Part shown: one piece after another, positions 16,591-25,269 of the stretch
How the letters are laid out: every line of letters starts with the position of its first letter
Numbering within the stretch: the first letter of the stretch is position 1
Origin: a virus
Length of the DNA stretch: 28,344 nt
Reading direction: 5' to 3' (one strand)
IMG/VR virus record: IMGVR_UViG_3300033148_007897
Coordinates: 1 to 28,344 of that record
Notes under the pieces: generated by a model
What the model was told of the DNA's origin: nothing
Seen by the model: the letters and a program-made list of their open reading frames with translations, nothing else
The model's database searches: none
Position numbers and translations under genes: made by a program

Positions 16591-16625
16591 TGCTACTGGG
16601 GTAGCAAAGTACTACCCCAGCAGCA
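16591..16625 (-). terminator. Stable hairpin after the capsid gene
   Basis: CTGGGGTAG (16596-16604) and CTACCCCAG (16612-16620) form a perfect 9-bp stem with a 7-nt loop. It extends, after one mismatch, by TGCT/AGCA to 16591-16625. It lies 32 nt beyond the capsid stop and ~30 nt before the next start. No U-tract follows on either strand. It may therefore be a leaky terminator or an RNA-stability/processing element that raises capsid mRNA over downstream genes. Confidence 0.6.
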
Positions 16626-16657
16626 TGGCCGTTGCCATTGCAGTATGTAACCAGCCG

Positions 16658-17704
16658 CTACGCTTGTTCCGCACCTGCGGTCACATCGGTCATCACGTAC
16701 TGGCTACAGTTTACAGCGACCTCCGGACCTCCAGTCCACTCGCCGCTGATCCGTATCTCACCCGGAGCCTCTTGGATGTTGTAACTGTGGAAATACAGAC
16801 CCATCGTTCCTGGCGGAGCCTCAACATGAAGCGCCTCGCACTCAACCATCGCACGTCCTGCTCGAACGTTGTTGCTGTCAAGGAAGATAACAACATCATC
16901 GGGAATGTAGTTCGTGACTGCTCCAGAAATCGGATGGATATACGTACCATCCACAATGTCCAGTTTCAGTCCATAAAGCTCGGTGATCCCACCAGCGTAG
17001 ATTTGCCGCTCGAGTTCTCGGATGCCTGCAGTCTGCGCGTTGACATCGATGTACCCGCGAGTCGTGGTGTTCATGATAACCGTATCACAAACGCAGCCCG
17101 CGTTTCCGATGGCCGTCTTCGCTGCAGCGAAGTCCTGGTAGATCGCCTGCATGTTGACAAGGGCCTCTGCAGCAGTAGGCCCGTCGTCGAAGCCATCATC
17201 CCAGGCTCCGGTTACGTTGTAGTCCGTGATGCAATCGTCTGAGCAAAGCAGCAGCTCAGAGAATTCAGTATCGGAACCCCGAGGCTTGTACGTCTTGACG
17301 CCTTGGAGGGCTTCGGCGCGTAGCCACTCCAAGAAGCGCTCATAGCGGAGTCGTAGAGCCCTAGTCCGCCTAGCGATCTCCGCACGCCCACGATTCTGCG
17401 TCGCAGAGCCGGGCTCCCGAATATCCTTCAAGGTCTGAGGACTGATTCGTGCGCCGTCACGCCATGTCTCACCCTCAAAGTCTACCACCTTTACGACCGG
17501 CGGTGTGGTGTAGATGGGTTCGCCATCACGTGTGTTGACTTCTGGTCGTTCTTGCGAGAACTGGACAACTTCATACGTAACGTGAGTCCCCGGATTGGGG
17601 CTCGGAGTCATGGGAAAGTACTTCGCCAAGGATGTCTCGACGCTCGTGAACATCTCGAACGCCTTTTGGATCGCCCTGGGTTGTAGTTCAATTGGTACCG
17701 GCAT
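16658..17704 (-). CDS. Major capsid protein, lambda gpE family
   Basis: This encodes 348 residues from ATG 17704, behind the strongest-looking ribosome site of the window (GGGAGGTGA). The pattern is that of the gpE-type capsid family: an N-terminal stretch with AKYFPMTPSPNPGTHVTYEVV, a central WRDGARISPQTLKDI region and helical ARRTRALRLRYERFLEW. ERQIYAGGITELYGLKLDIVDGTYI follows, then the diagnostic C-terminal run PPGTMGLYFHSYNIQEAPGE and VAVNCSQYVMTDVTA. It forms the HK97-fold shell. It follows scaffold and decoration candidates and is trailed by a stable hairpin that may boost its message. Confidence 0.9.
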   Translation of the reverse strand: MPVPIELQPRAIQKAFEMFTSVETSLAKYFPMTPSPNPGTHVTYEVVQFSQERPEVNTRDGEPIYTTPPVVKVVDFEGETWRDGARISPQTLKDIREPGSATQNRGRAEIARRTRALRLRYERFLEWLRAEALQGVKTYKPRGSDTEFSELLLCSDDCITDYNVTGAWDDGFDDGPTAAEALVNMQAIYQDFAAAKTAIGNAGCVCDTVIMNTTTRGYIDVNAQTAGIRELERQIYAGGITELYGLKLDIVDGTYIHPISGAVTNYIPDDVVIFLDSNNVRAGRAMVECEALHVEAPPGTMGLYFHSYNIQEAPGEIRISGEWTGGPEVAVNCSQYVMTDVTAGAEQA

Positions 17705-17729
17705 GTCTTCGTCACCTCCCGAACTGCGA

Positions 17730-18455
17730 TTATGGAGCGTCAGGTAGAGCTACGATCTCTTCGCCGTGCGACCGTGATGTGATGACCTGAATACCGCCGC
17801 CTGGCTGCCATTGCGAAAGCTGCCAAACGAGGATCTGATCATTTGTGGCAAGCGCGTTGAAGTTGATGTCCTTCTCGCGGATTGCTCCGTGCTGCACAAC
17901 TGCGGCAGGAGTCAACATCCCGACTGCATCATTCGGAACGATCTTCATGTCGTAGCTGTTACGCAAGAGACCAACATTCAGACCTCGATGCCAATCTGCA
18001 GCAGCAGCACTCCCATTCTCCGTGACCTCGATCCAGTCGTCGACAGTCAGACCGGATGCGTCATTCGTCACAGTGAGCAGATCGTTGTCGTAGTCGATCC
18101 CTGTGATCGCGCCCAGGTCAGTCACTTCACCAGTCACCGGACCCGTAACATCGATGCACTGTACTGTGTCGCCGACTACGAACGGCTCAGCATCATCAAC
18201 CTCGAACGTATTGACATCTACCGAGGTCGCAACTACAGCGATACGCGTCCGTCGAATGGGCAACCATAGCCCAAGGGTGTGATCGGACCCCGAATGAATC
18301 GGCGCCATAGGCGTCGCCATGGGAATAATCATGTCCAGATGATTCAACGGATTTCGTCCATCCGCATGAATGTTTATTCCCAGGATGCGATCAATGTCCT
18401 GGAAGACCGCATCTGGCGTTACATCTACGCAACTGCGTTCCAGATCGTATGGCAT
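17730..18455 (-). CDS. Capsid accessory / decoration protein candidate
   Basis: This encodes 241 residues from ATG 18455 behind GGAGGTGA. It sits between scaffold and capsid genes, the position of lambda gpD-type decoration proteins. The middle (~70-150) is a beta-domain with repeated short strands (FEVDDAEPFVVGDTV, then DNDLLTVTNDASGLTVDDWIEV), resembling a small insertion domain of head or tail proteins. The flanking parts (HSGSDHTLGLWLPIRRTRI, and NVGLLRNSYDMKIVPNDAVG) could be the decoration core. At 241 residues it is larger than a simple gpD. The role is inferred from order; virion protein is likely. Confidence 0.6.
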   Translation of the reverse strand: MPYDLERSCVDVTPDAVFQDIDRILGINIHADGRNPLNHLDMIIPMATPMAPIHSGSDHTLGLWLPIRRTRIAVVATSVDVNTFEVDDAEPFVVGDTVQCIDVTGPVTGEVTDLGAITGIDYDNDLLTVTNDASGLTVDDWIEVTENGSAAAADWHRGLNVGLLRNSYDMKIVPNDAVGMLTPAAVVQHGAIREKDINFNALATNDQILVWQLSQWQPGGGIQVITSRSHGEEIVALPDAP

Positions 18456-18482
18456 TTTGCTTCACCTCCAACTCAGATTTGG

Positions 18483-19385
18483 CTACTTCGTCTTCGACTC
18501 GTCTTCAGAGACCAATGCAGCAATCTCAGTCCCGGCCTTGTCACAGGCCGCATCGGAGAACTCGTCCGGATTTTCTTCGCCTTTATATGCCAAGGCCCTC
18601 CGGCCTGTCGGAAGCAGTTCTCCCTGGGCCTTCAACAACGTGGCCAGGAGATCAACCAAGCTCGTCTTTTCCTCAACCTCCTTGCCTTCGGCGTCAGTGC
18701 TCTTAATCGCCAACGTTTTGTCGTTGGCGAAGAGCTCATCCAAAAGGACCTCCGCGTTGGAGCGTTGCGCGGGAGTCAAAACGCCTTGGACTGACAGGTC
18801 GTCACACATTTCCTTGACAGCAGCCTCTCGCTTGGCAAGGTCCAACTCGGCCTGCACTTTCGCAGCTCGGTCGTTGGCCTCCTTGATAGCAGTCTCCTGG
18901 GCTGCCAACGATTTTCGCAACTCAGCAATCGCCGGATCGGGAACGGGCTCTCCCGCAGCCTTCGGTTCCGGTACGGACGAACCATCAACGACCGGCGACG
19001 CTTCGTCACCTTTGATCCCAACCAATGTACCCAGAAACTGGACCACAGCTAGGATATGAGACTTCATCGATTCGCTGACGGTCTGTTTCTTCGCGTCTTC
19101 GCCACCGGCGTCATCGGGAGTTTCCGCAGCTTTCAACTGCGTGATGAGTCCTTCGAGATCCTGCGGCGCATCGGACGCTGCTTGCTTGAACTTGCTCAGA
19201 TCCAACTTGATTCCCACCTTGTCCAACTCTTCTTGAAGCTGTTTCGCATTCATCGGTGCCTTACCTCCTTCGGCTTTGACCGCCAGAAATCTGTGGCGGT
19301 TTTTGGGTTTCACGGCCAACGACACTTCGAAGATATCTGGATCAAAGAACTCGACTAAATGCTTGACCACCTCACTCTTCAACAA
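18483..19385 (-). CDS. Capsid scaffolding protein with two possible starts
   Basis: The long form (300 residues) starts at TTG 19385, 7 nt after GAGGAGG. A second in-frame start, ATG 19253 (MNAKQLQEEL), has its own AAGGAGGT and would give 256 residues. Residues ~13-40 (FFDPDIFEVSLAVKPKNRHRFLAVKAE) look like the strand that usually closes XkdF-type proteases. From residue ~155 there is a long coiled helix (AIAELRKSLAAQETAIKEANDRAAKVQAELDLAKREA). An acidic, Lys-ending C-terminus follows, as in scaffolds that bind the capsid shell. Position between protease and capsid supports the call. Confidence 0.75.
   Translation of the reverse strand: MLKSEVVKHLVEFFDPDIFEVSLAVKPKNRHRFLAVKAEGGKAPMNAKQLQEELDKVGIKLDLSKFKQAASDAPQDLEGLITQLKAAETPDDAGGEDAKKQTVSESMKSHILAVVQFLGTLVGIKGDEASPVVDGSSVPEPKAAGEPVPDPAIAELRKSLAAQETAIKEANDRAAKVQAELDLAKREAAVKEMCDDLSVQGVLTPAQRSNAEVLLDELFANDKTLAIKSTDAEGKEVEEKTSLVDLLATLLKAQGELLPTGRRALAYKGEENPDEFSDAACDKAGTEIAALVSEDESKTK
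19251..19270 (-). promoter_or_regulatory. Internal ribosome binding site for a short scaffold form
   Basis: AAGGAGGT (19270-19263) lies 9 nt upstream of the in-frame ATG 19253-19251, inside the scaffold gene. The match to the anti-Shine-Dalgarno is as good as at the outer TTG start. Internal starts yielding a nested scaffold are known from lambda-type head operons. Here the internal product lacks the 44-residue protease-like N-terminal segment. Confidence 0.55.
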
Positions 19386-19401
19386 GGTAATACCTCCTCA
19401 C

Positions 19402-20316
19402 TTATGCAGGTTTTCTGCTCACAAGTCCTCTAGCGCTGAATCCAGTCAACTCCCCGGACTTCACAGCTGCCCAAAGAGCATCGTCTAGAATGTGGAGGGT
19501 CATAACCCAACTGCCTTTCGGAACGTTCTGCTTCCCCATACGCTCATCCTGTACGAGGAAGTCTACGGGTGCCAGATAACTCTCAACGAGCTCTACCTGA
19601 TCTGTTATGTCTACCCCATGGTTGAGAAAGTGTCGTCTGTGACTAGCGAAGGTGCCGATAGCATCTTCAATGCCCTCCGCTAGGATGAATTCGTTGTCAG
19701 TGTCTGGTTCACCCGGAACCATCACCAGCCCCGTTACCCATCGCTTCTCTTCGTCGGCCTGTACCAACTCAACCCTCTCTTCTGTTTGATCAACCAACTC
19801 TTGGGAGCTGAATACAGGCTGTAAAGCCAAGTCGAACAAGGGGATGTAATTCTCTGTCGGCAACTCTTCATCCCATGAGAACTTAAGGAGGTCCCTTAGC
19901 GACTCAGGGAACCGTAGGCGGATCATCTCCTCAAGGGCCTCGTCCCGCTCGGCGAGCTTGATGACTATGTTGATGCCCTCAATGTCATCGTCATCTCCTG
20001 ATACATCAAGGGACTCAACTGAGACGAAGCCATGCACCAAAATCGTCTCGGCAGCGCTCTTCTCGGCTTGTTGCTGCTCAAAAGTTCCAGGATGTTCGGA
20101 GCACCATTCCCTGGCATATGCCGTTGCGGCTTCCGTGTCCCAGCCATTCCGCGTAGGGAATCGGACTGCTTGAAGTACCCAAGTTCCGTCTTCCTTTTGC
20201 ATGAAGACATGATCCACTTTACGGCCATCAATCTCTGCTGCGTCATTCTCACGTCGAAATGACTTCCCGCTTTCAGGCGATTGAAGGCGACACGAATGCT
20301 CATTTGGATATGGCAT
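19402..20316 (-). CDS. Prohead protease, XkdF-like
   Basis: This encodes 304 residues from ATG 20316 behind TAGGAG. Residues 1-80 form the N-terminal module often fused in this family (MPYPNEHSCRLQSPESGKSFRR, then VLQAVRFPTRNGWDTEAATAYARE). The C-terminal ~120 residues match XkdF serine-protease-like proteins: KRWVTGLVMVPGEPDTDNEFI, a DAIGTFASHRRHFLNHG helix, and ITDQVELVESYLAPVDFLV. VPKGSWVMTLHILDDALWAAV and LTGFSARG follow. The protein ends early, without the usual closing FEVSLV-PANR strand, and a similar segment opens the next gene. It would mature the capsid or scaffold inside the prohead. Confident on family. Confidence 0.85.
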   Translation of the reverse strand: MPYPNEHSCRLQSPESGKSFRRENDAAEIDGRKVDHVFMQKEDGTWVLQAVRFPTRNGWDTEAATAYAREWCSEHPGTFEQQQAEKSAAETILVHGFVSVESLDVSGDDDDIEGINIVIKLAERDEALEEMIRLRFPESLRDLLKFSWDEELPTENYIPLFDLALQPVFSSQELVDQTEERVELVQADEEKRWVTGLVMVPGEPDTDNEFILAEGIEDAIGTFASHRRHFLNHGVDITDQVELVESYLAPVDFLVQDERMGKQNVPKGSWVMTLHILDDALWAAVKSGELTGFSARGLVSRKPA

Positions 20317-20343
20317 ACAAATGCTCCTAACCTGGTAATGCCT

Positions 20344-20517
20344 TTACCTCTTGCGCCCTGTGCCTCCGCCAGCACCTCCACCTGTGCTATTGCCCTTGCC
20401 GCCTTTGGTGCAACCGCCAGTATTCGCGGCCCTACGTCCCCCATTAGGCTGACCCTTGCCACCGCCTCTGCCATCTCGCGGTGCGTTGCCTGTCCTGCTT
20501 CCAGTCTTTGTTGCCAT
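20344..20517 (-). CDS. Small basic glycine-rich protein
   Basis: This 57-residue gene starts at ATG 20517, 6 nt after GGAGAGG. It sits between the MuF-type gene and the protease with no overlap. The product begins MATKTGSRTGNAPRDGRGGG and ends GGGAGGGTGRKR. It is about one-third glycine, strongly basic, with one cysteine (GGCTKGG), and is probably disordered. It could bind DNA or RNA, or the prohead interior, but no family is recognised. The ribosome site and placement make it credible. Confidence 0.6.
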   Translation of the reverse strand: MATKTGSRTGNAPRDGRGGGKGQPNGGRRAANTGGCTKGGKGNSTGGGAGGGTGRKR

Positions 20518-20558
20518 GATGATGCCTCTCCTTGCCGAATGTAATGCTAAAACCCCAT

Positions 20559-21590
20559 TTATTCAACATCGGGAAGTTCGGGCTCCGTTGGAATGCCTGC
20601 ACGCCAAGCTTCACCGAACCTCTTCGCCCCTCGCTCAACGATGTCGTCATAGGCCAGCCTCAGCTTGGTGTCAGCGCTTCGAGAAAGAGGTGTGTAGAGG
20701 TCAATCAGTTTCCCTGGAGGCGGCATGTTCGCCCAATCAATTACACCAAACCCCGGCTTAGGTCGGTACTTCTCATCGAGACCCCCGATGATCGATTCGA
20801 AGTCATCCCACTTGACAGGAGACCGGTCGAATAGGATCTCAACCAAGCGACTTCGACAGGCAAAGTGCATCGGAGGTACGTAGTCGCTGGCCGCAGTCTT
20901 ATCAAATTTGCGACCGTCCAGTGACGCACACAACGAGGTCGTCCTGTCGTCCATGACAGCAACAAACTCAAACCCTGTACAGATTGGGCTAGCCATGCCG
21001 GCTGATACTGTGCCGTGGTTGTAGAGAGTCGAAGCCTCTGTCCGAGCGATCACTTCTCGGTGCCAGGCAGTATTGCCGAAACCCTCTTTCTCAAGAGCTG
21101 CAATCCCCTCACGGATCCCTCTTCCGCGACGGGCATTGTCTGCGATGATGCGACGGCAGACCCTTCTTCGGGCATCTGTTTGACCTACCAGCGGTGCAAC
21201 GCGGTTTCGAGCATACCGAGCAATCGTCTCCTCGGGAATGACCGGCATGCCCGCCTCAATGATGAATCTACGTGCATCCTCATCAGCACCCACAGCCATG
21301 AACAACAGTCTGTCTCCCATTTCTTCCATAGCGCGAACGTATCGCGCATTCGCCTTCTGCCATGCATCAGTCAGAATCTCCCGGAAGGCGGCCTCGAGAA
21401 ATATCAGCGATGGGTAGGGAACAAAGAGTGCGGCAGAGGGGTCACCCGCATCACGCACAGCCCGAGCGACCTCCCGAAAGTAGGTATAATCCATGTCTTC
21501 CAGGATCATGCGCACCCTGGTGATGTAGGAGGTAAGTAGGGCCCCCGTTTCATGGATCGACTGTTGTTGTGCGAACGTTGATATAGCCAT
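20559..21590 (-). CDS. MuF-type head morphogenesis protein (SPP1 gp7-like)
   Basis: This encodes 343 residues from ATG 21590 behind GAGGAA. The N-terminal ~180 residues are helical. The Mu F / SPP1 gp7 domain follows at ~180-255: AWHREVIARTEASTLYNHG, GFEFVAVMDDRTTSLCASLDGRKF, then YVPPMHFACRSRLVEI. It keeps the conserved Cys221 and the His242/Cys245 pair. Such minor head proteins associate with the portal and are packed into the prohead. It directly follows the portal gene, as expected. Confident. Confidence 0.92.
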   Translation of the reverse strand: MAISTFAQQQSIHETGALLTSYITRVRMILEDMDYTYFREVARAVRDAGDPSAALFVPYPSLIFLEAAFREILTDAWQKANARYVRAMEEMGDRLLFMAVGADEDARRFIIEAGMPVIPEETIARYARNRVAPLVGQTDARRRVCRRIIADNARRGRGIREGIAALEKEGFGNTAWHREVIARTEASTLYNHGTVSAGMASPICTGFEFVAVMDDRTTSLCASLDGRKFDKTAASDYVPPMHFACRSRLVEILFDRSPVKWDDFESIIGGLDEKYRPKPGFGVIDWANMPPPGKLIDLYTPLSRSADTKLRLAYDDIVERGAKRFGEAWRAGIPTEPELPDVE

Positions 21591-21609
21591 TGGGTTCCTC
21601 GAGTACGTA

Positions 21610-22872
21610 CTAGCCTACCGGCAAGACTTCATTAGACTCCGCAGGTGGATAGATCGCCTCAAACGTTTCTCGGAGCTTTCTGTCGTCCTTTTCGGTGATG
21701 GGGTTCCCCGACATCGCAGCCGAGGACTTGCCGCGCTCCACCGACTCGAAGACTTGCGCCAGGAGCTGAAGGTCTTTCTGAGACAACTCATCCCAAGACC
21801 ATTCCCCATAACTGGCCATTGGGCCCACGTTCGCAATAATCAATGGTCGACTGAGCTGATCAACGAGAACGCCTCCGATTTCTCGACGCATCCCATCCAC
21901 TAACATGAAGAACAGCTCCAACATGCTACCAGCCTGCGCGCGAGAACCGTGCTCCGGCTCCTCCAAAATCATGCGAGGCGTCAGAAGACTGGCGAACAGC
22001 TCCTCCCGCCAGTAATCCAAGATCGCTAGGAACGGCTTGCCATCACCTTGCATGGTCAGCGCATCAATATCCGAAGGGCTCTCCACATCACTCGCAAAGA
22101 CCAATGCTTGTCCTGGAGATAGTTGCTCGTAGAAATCCGCAATGAATTGTACAAGTGATATCTCTTGACCTGGATTCTTGGGATCCTCGACCATCTCATG
22201 GCCGCAACGAATCACAGGCGTAGGCATGGCCAGTTTCTCGGAGAACGTATTCCAGAAGTTCTCGTTCATGGTCTTCGCGTACCATGCGCGGCGAGCGGAA
22301 GCCAGCAAGCTATTCCCCAAAACTTCCTCACGTAACTCCTGGAACAAGGGCCAGTAGATAACTTGCTGCTCTGACAGCGTTACCCCTTCGGCTCCAATCT
22401 CTTCCGGGTATTGAATGAACTCCTTGACGCGCTTTTCTCTTTCGTCGAGTCGGATGCCAATATCGTCATTTTGCGGGGAAAAGAACGTTAGAGGATGGAG
22501 GAGATTCGTTCTCTCAACTGACCAGATAGTCGGATCCCTTTTCCATTCGAGCTCAACCACGGCAAACCCAGCCCACATTGCAGAACAAAGCTGCGCGACA
22601 ACTGTCGGAACGCCTCCTCGAATTCTGGACATCAGTCCGCCGACTGCTTCTTCAATACGCGGGTCGGGATGACTGTAATGGCCCAGTTTTCGAAGGACCA
22701 GGTTTCGTAAGAGCACCAAGACTCTTCGAGTAGTCGCCTCGTACTTCCGCATGAGGAGATAATCCATGAGGCGATCTCTTGGAGCCGGAAACGCCTTATA
22801 CGGACCGCTATGATAATTTTCAACATTGAAGCTCTTGGATTGCAGTCCAGACTTGACAAGTCCCTCGGCCAC
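21610..22872 (-). CDS. Portal protein (DUF935-like)
   Basis: This encodes 420 residues from GTG 22872, behind GAGGTG in the last codons of the terminase gene. It matches the DUF935 / Mu gp29-like portal pattern: RKYEATTRRVLVLLRNLVLRKLG helices, AVVAQLCSAMWAGFAVVELEW, the stem-region EVLGNSLLASARRAWYAKTMNENFWNTFSEKLAMPTPV and LVFASDVESPSDIDAL. A C-terminal helix region LASLLTPRMILEEPEHGSRAQAG follows. The portal is the dodecameric ring through which DNA enters and leaves. Flanked by terminase and MuF genes as usual. Confident. Confidence 0.88.
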   Translation of the reverse strand: MAEGLVKSGLQSKSFNVENYHSGPYKAFPAPRDRLMDYLLMRKYEATTRRVLVLLRNLVLRKLGHYSHPDPRIEEAVGGLMSRIRGGVPTVVAQLCSAMWAGFAVVELEWKRDPTIWSVERTNLLHPLTFFSPQNDDIGIRLDEREKRVKEFIQYPEEIGAEGVTLSEQQVIYWPLFQELREEVLGNSLLASARRAWYAKTMNENFWNTFSEKLAMPTPVIRCGHEMVEDPKNPGQEISLVQFIADFYEQLSPGQALVFASDVESPSDIDALTMQGDGKPFLAILDYWREELFASLLTPRMILEEPEHGSRAQAGSMLELFFMLVDGMRREIGGVLVDQLSRPLIIANVGPMASYGEWSWDELSQKDLQLLAQVFESVERGKSSAAMSGNPITEKDDRKLRETFEAIYPPAESNEVLPVG

Positions 22873-22875
22873 AAT

Positions 22876-24522
22876 TTACACCTCAATCAAGCGGCGCGTG
22901 CGGGTCGATGCTGCAGCGCCCTTGCTGTGCGCTCTCGCATGGCGACTCCAATTAAGCACTGCTCCCGCCGCAGCATCTGCTACGTCCTTGCTTCCCCGTG
23001 GAGGATGGTCGACTTTCTTACCTGCTACCAATTCCAGTCTCTTCGCCTCTGCCGTAAATCGCCGCGACCGCCCGGTATCTGGTACTTGTACTCGATGTTC
23101 ATAGACAAAGGTCTTGAGAGTGTCATACGCTTCTGTGGTGCGGTCCACCGATAAAAGATCCGTGGGAATACCTCGCTTCTTCAACAGTTGACGGCTATCT
23201 ACCGATTGCCAACCATCAAAAGTCACTTCTGCAAACCGCATCCCTGCGTCACGTAGCCCAAGTAGCAAGTTACGGACATGCTCAAGATCTATCTCCTCAC
23301 CGAAATCGGCAGCTTCCAAATACGTTAGGGCATCGAAGATTATGGTATCACGCTCGCCGTGCGCAATGGCAATTCCGCAAGCATCACGTTTGAGAGCAAG
23401 ATCAATATGAGCGTATCGCGGTAGAGTGCTTGCAATAGTAAGATCTGCCCTTACAACCGGCACGCGCCCTGTCTCGTCAAAGACACTCTCAAGGCCCAGG
23501 TCGTAGACTGCTTCCAGCGCTTCATGATCGGCGAAAAACCCTTCGATGGCTTCTGACGGCTGCGCTCCAAAGTCCCGCCGTGACAGTTCAGGATTGCGTC
23601 GAAACTCCTTTGCGTACTCAATAGGCACCTGCCCCAGCACAGCATCCTCAAACGTTTTTCCGGATAGCCGCGCCTTTTGGATGCCTTCCCACGCTGGAAG
23701 CCGCGAAACATAGGTGTTCTCCTTTGCCTCGCCGGCCATACGTTCCATGAAGTCACCAACGTAGCGCGGAGAACTTATCATCAACAAGAAACTGTCACGC
23801 CGCCAGCGGTAATTCCCTCGACTGGCTATCCGAGACACGATGGTATTGTATAGCGCTTCCGCTGCTTCGAAATGGCCTCCGCTTGTTCGGCCTGCGATGC
23901 GCACGCTGCGCTCCACGTCCGGCAGCCACGAAGCCTCGTCTATCGCCGCACCGAACAGGTTCTGCCCCAGCGCGCTCGTATCTTGCGAATTCCCCGGTTG
24001 AAGCAAAATGGACTTGTTCGACCACTTGAGCTGCCAGTCGAGTTTCGGGTCAGGCACAAATCCTTTACGCGTAAAACATTTTGAGTTCTGAACGCGCGCT
24101 CTGATTTCGGAGAAAACCACTTGCCGGGCCTGCGTTGCATTGACGCTGAAATTGCACAGGCTGATGGTGCTGCCCGGTGCAAGACCGTAGTAGTCCTGCG
24201 GGTCCTTCAAGCAGAGAAGGCAGTAGGCTTGGTAGCATAGCGCCAACGAGACGAGAAACGACTTGCCCGCGCCGATGCCCCAGATGAGCACGGCCTCCCG
24301 GTAATCTTTACTCGGATCGAAAAGTTCCGTGAGTGTATTCAACACCGCATCGCAGACCTGTTCACCAAGATTCAGGTATTCCGGGTCGCAGATGAACTCT
24401 TCAATCGTCGCCGGTGGTTCCTCCTCCCAATGCTGCAGCTGCCTGTTCAGCTTCCTTTTCTTCTCTGGCGAGTAGCCCATCAAGACGCTGTCGAAGCTGT
24501 TCGGGGAAAGTGAGATTGACAT
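22876..24522 (-). CDS. terL: Terminase large subunit
   Basis: This encodes 548 residues from ATG 24522; ATG 24480 (residue 15) is equally possible, and both overlap the small subunit gene. The ATPase half carries Walker A GIGAGKS (82-88) and Walker B AAIDEAS (~192-198). The nuclease half has three acidic residues in RuvC-like spacing: Asp374 (HIDLAL), Asp436 (TFDGWQS) and Asp516 (DVADAAAG). The enzyme packages DNA into the prohead and cuts it. The C-terminal ~25 residues are basic. The neighbours are small terminase upstream and portal downstream. Very confident. Confidence 0.95.
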   Translation of the reverse strand: MSISLSPNSFDSVLMGYSPEKKRKLNRQLQHWEEEPPATIEEFICDPEYLNLGEQVCDAVLNTLTELFDPSKDYREAVLIWGIGAGKSFLVSLALCYQAYCLLCLKDPQDYYGLAPGSTISLCNFSVNATQARQVVFSEIRARVQNSKCFTRKGFVPDPKLDWQLKWSNKSILLQPGNSQDTSALGQNLFGAAIDEASWLPDVERSVRIAGRTSGGHFEAAEALYNTIVSRIASRGNYRWRRDSFLLMISSPRYVGDFMERMAGEAKENTYVSRLPAWEGIQKARLSGKTFEDAVLGQVPIEYAKEFRRNPELSRRDFGAQPSEAIEGFFADHEALEAVYDLGLESVFDETGRVPVVRADLTIASTLPRYAHIDLALKRDACGIAIAHGERDTIIFDALTYLEAADFGEEIDLEHVRNLLLGLRDAGMRFAEVTFDGWQSVDSRQLLKKRGIPTDLLSVDRTTEAYDTLKTFVYEHRVQVPDTGRSRRFTAEAKRLELVAGKKVDHPPRGSKDVADAAAGAVLNWSRHARAHSKGAAASTRTRRLIEV

Positions 24523-24958
24523 TTAGCGCCCCATCGTTTCCTGTGCCCTCATGCTTTACCGACTGGTTGACCGTCGCCACGCCGCGCGCCGCCGCGATCT
24601 TCTCGCGGATAGCCGTCATCTCTCTACGCGCACGGCTCCGGATATCGGATCTTGTCTCTCTATCCGCTGCAATCGCTGCCTGAGCAGCAAGGTCCTGCCT
24701 CAGTCCCTGCAAGTATTCGGCCCGCGCATTAATCGCCCCATTGTCGACGATCTCCGCGACAACGTCGGAGTAGGCCTCCAATGCTCTCTTGGCCCAATGA
24801 TGATCGTGCCGGGAACCGAACTTAGCATTGACGCCGTTTGCGATGCTCCGATATGTATACACGCCCTCGCAGAACAGCCGCCACGCCTCCGCGCGATGCG
24901 CTTCCGGCGAGTTTCGCCCATTGTTTCGGGGTGTGGTTCGCCCCGTCTTGACTGCCAT
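24401..24958 (-). CDS. terS: Terminase small subunit
   Basis: This encodes 185 residues from ATG 24958, 7 nt after GGTGA. The N-terminal ~60 residues contain a helix-turn-helix-like segment (EGVYTYRSIANGVNAKFGSRHDHHWAKRALEAY). A long helical oligomerisation region follows (AEYLQGLRQDLAAQAAIAADRETRSDIRSRARREM) and a Glu/Ala-rich tail. Size and layout match small terminases that recognise the packaging site. It overlaps the large subunit gene by up to 122 nt, so the two are probably translated together. Confidence 0.82.
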   Translation of the reverse strand: MAVKTGRTTPRNNGRNSPEAHRAEAWRLFCEGVYTYRSIANGVNAKFGSRHDHHWAKRALEAYSDVVAEIVDNGAINARAEYLQGLRQDLAAQAAIAADRETRSDIRSRARREMTAIREKIAAARGVATVNQSVKHEGTGNDGALNVNLTFPEQLRQRLDGLLAREEKEAEQAAAALGGGTTGDD

Positions 24959-24960
24959 CG

Positions 24961-25269
24961 TTATTCACCGCCACTCAAACCTACAAGGAGCCCTGGTAGG
25001 GCGTCACCGTTGCCCGGCTCCCTATCCGCATCATCCCCCTCGGGGGCGACCATTCCCATCGTCTTCTCTTCGAGCGCTATCTGCAGCTTCTGAATATCTC
25101 GGATGATAATCGTCGTCTCCGGGAAGACGATGTCTCGCTCCTGCTCAATACGCACCGCTGTTTGCAGCCGCTCAAACTCGATCTTCAGGAGATACCGCAG
25201 CAGCGCCTCCGGCGCGTCTAAGTCCGGCGGCTCAGCATTGCACCGCGCCGCTTTCTCGCTCCCTGCCAT
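24961..25269 (-). CDS. Small hypothetical protein before the terminase genes
   Basis: The chosen start is ATG 25269 (MAGSEKAARC), with GAGGAA ~11 nt upstream. An earlier in-frame start at 25311 would extend the overlap with the HNH gene. The ~102-residue product is a helical pair: APEALLRYLLKIEFERLQTAVRIEQ and TTIIIRDIQKLQIALEEK, with an acidic Gly/Pro tail. It looks like a small oligomer-forming accessory of the packaging operon. Family not recognised. The stop is 2 nt before the small terminase start. Confidence 0.6.
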   Translation of the reverse strand: MAGSEKAARCNAEPPDLDAPEALLRYLLKIEFERLQTAVRIEQERDIVFPETTIIIRDIQKLQIALEEKTMGMVAPEGDDADREPGNGDALPGLLVGLSGGE

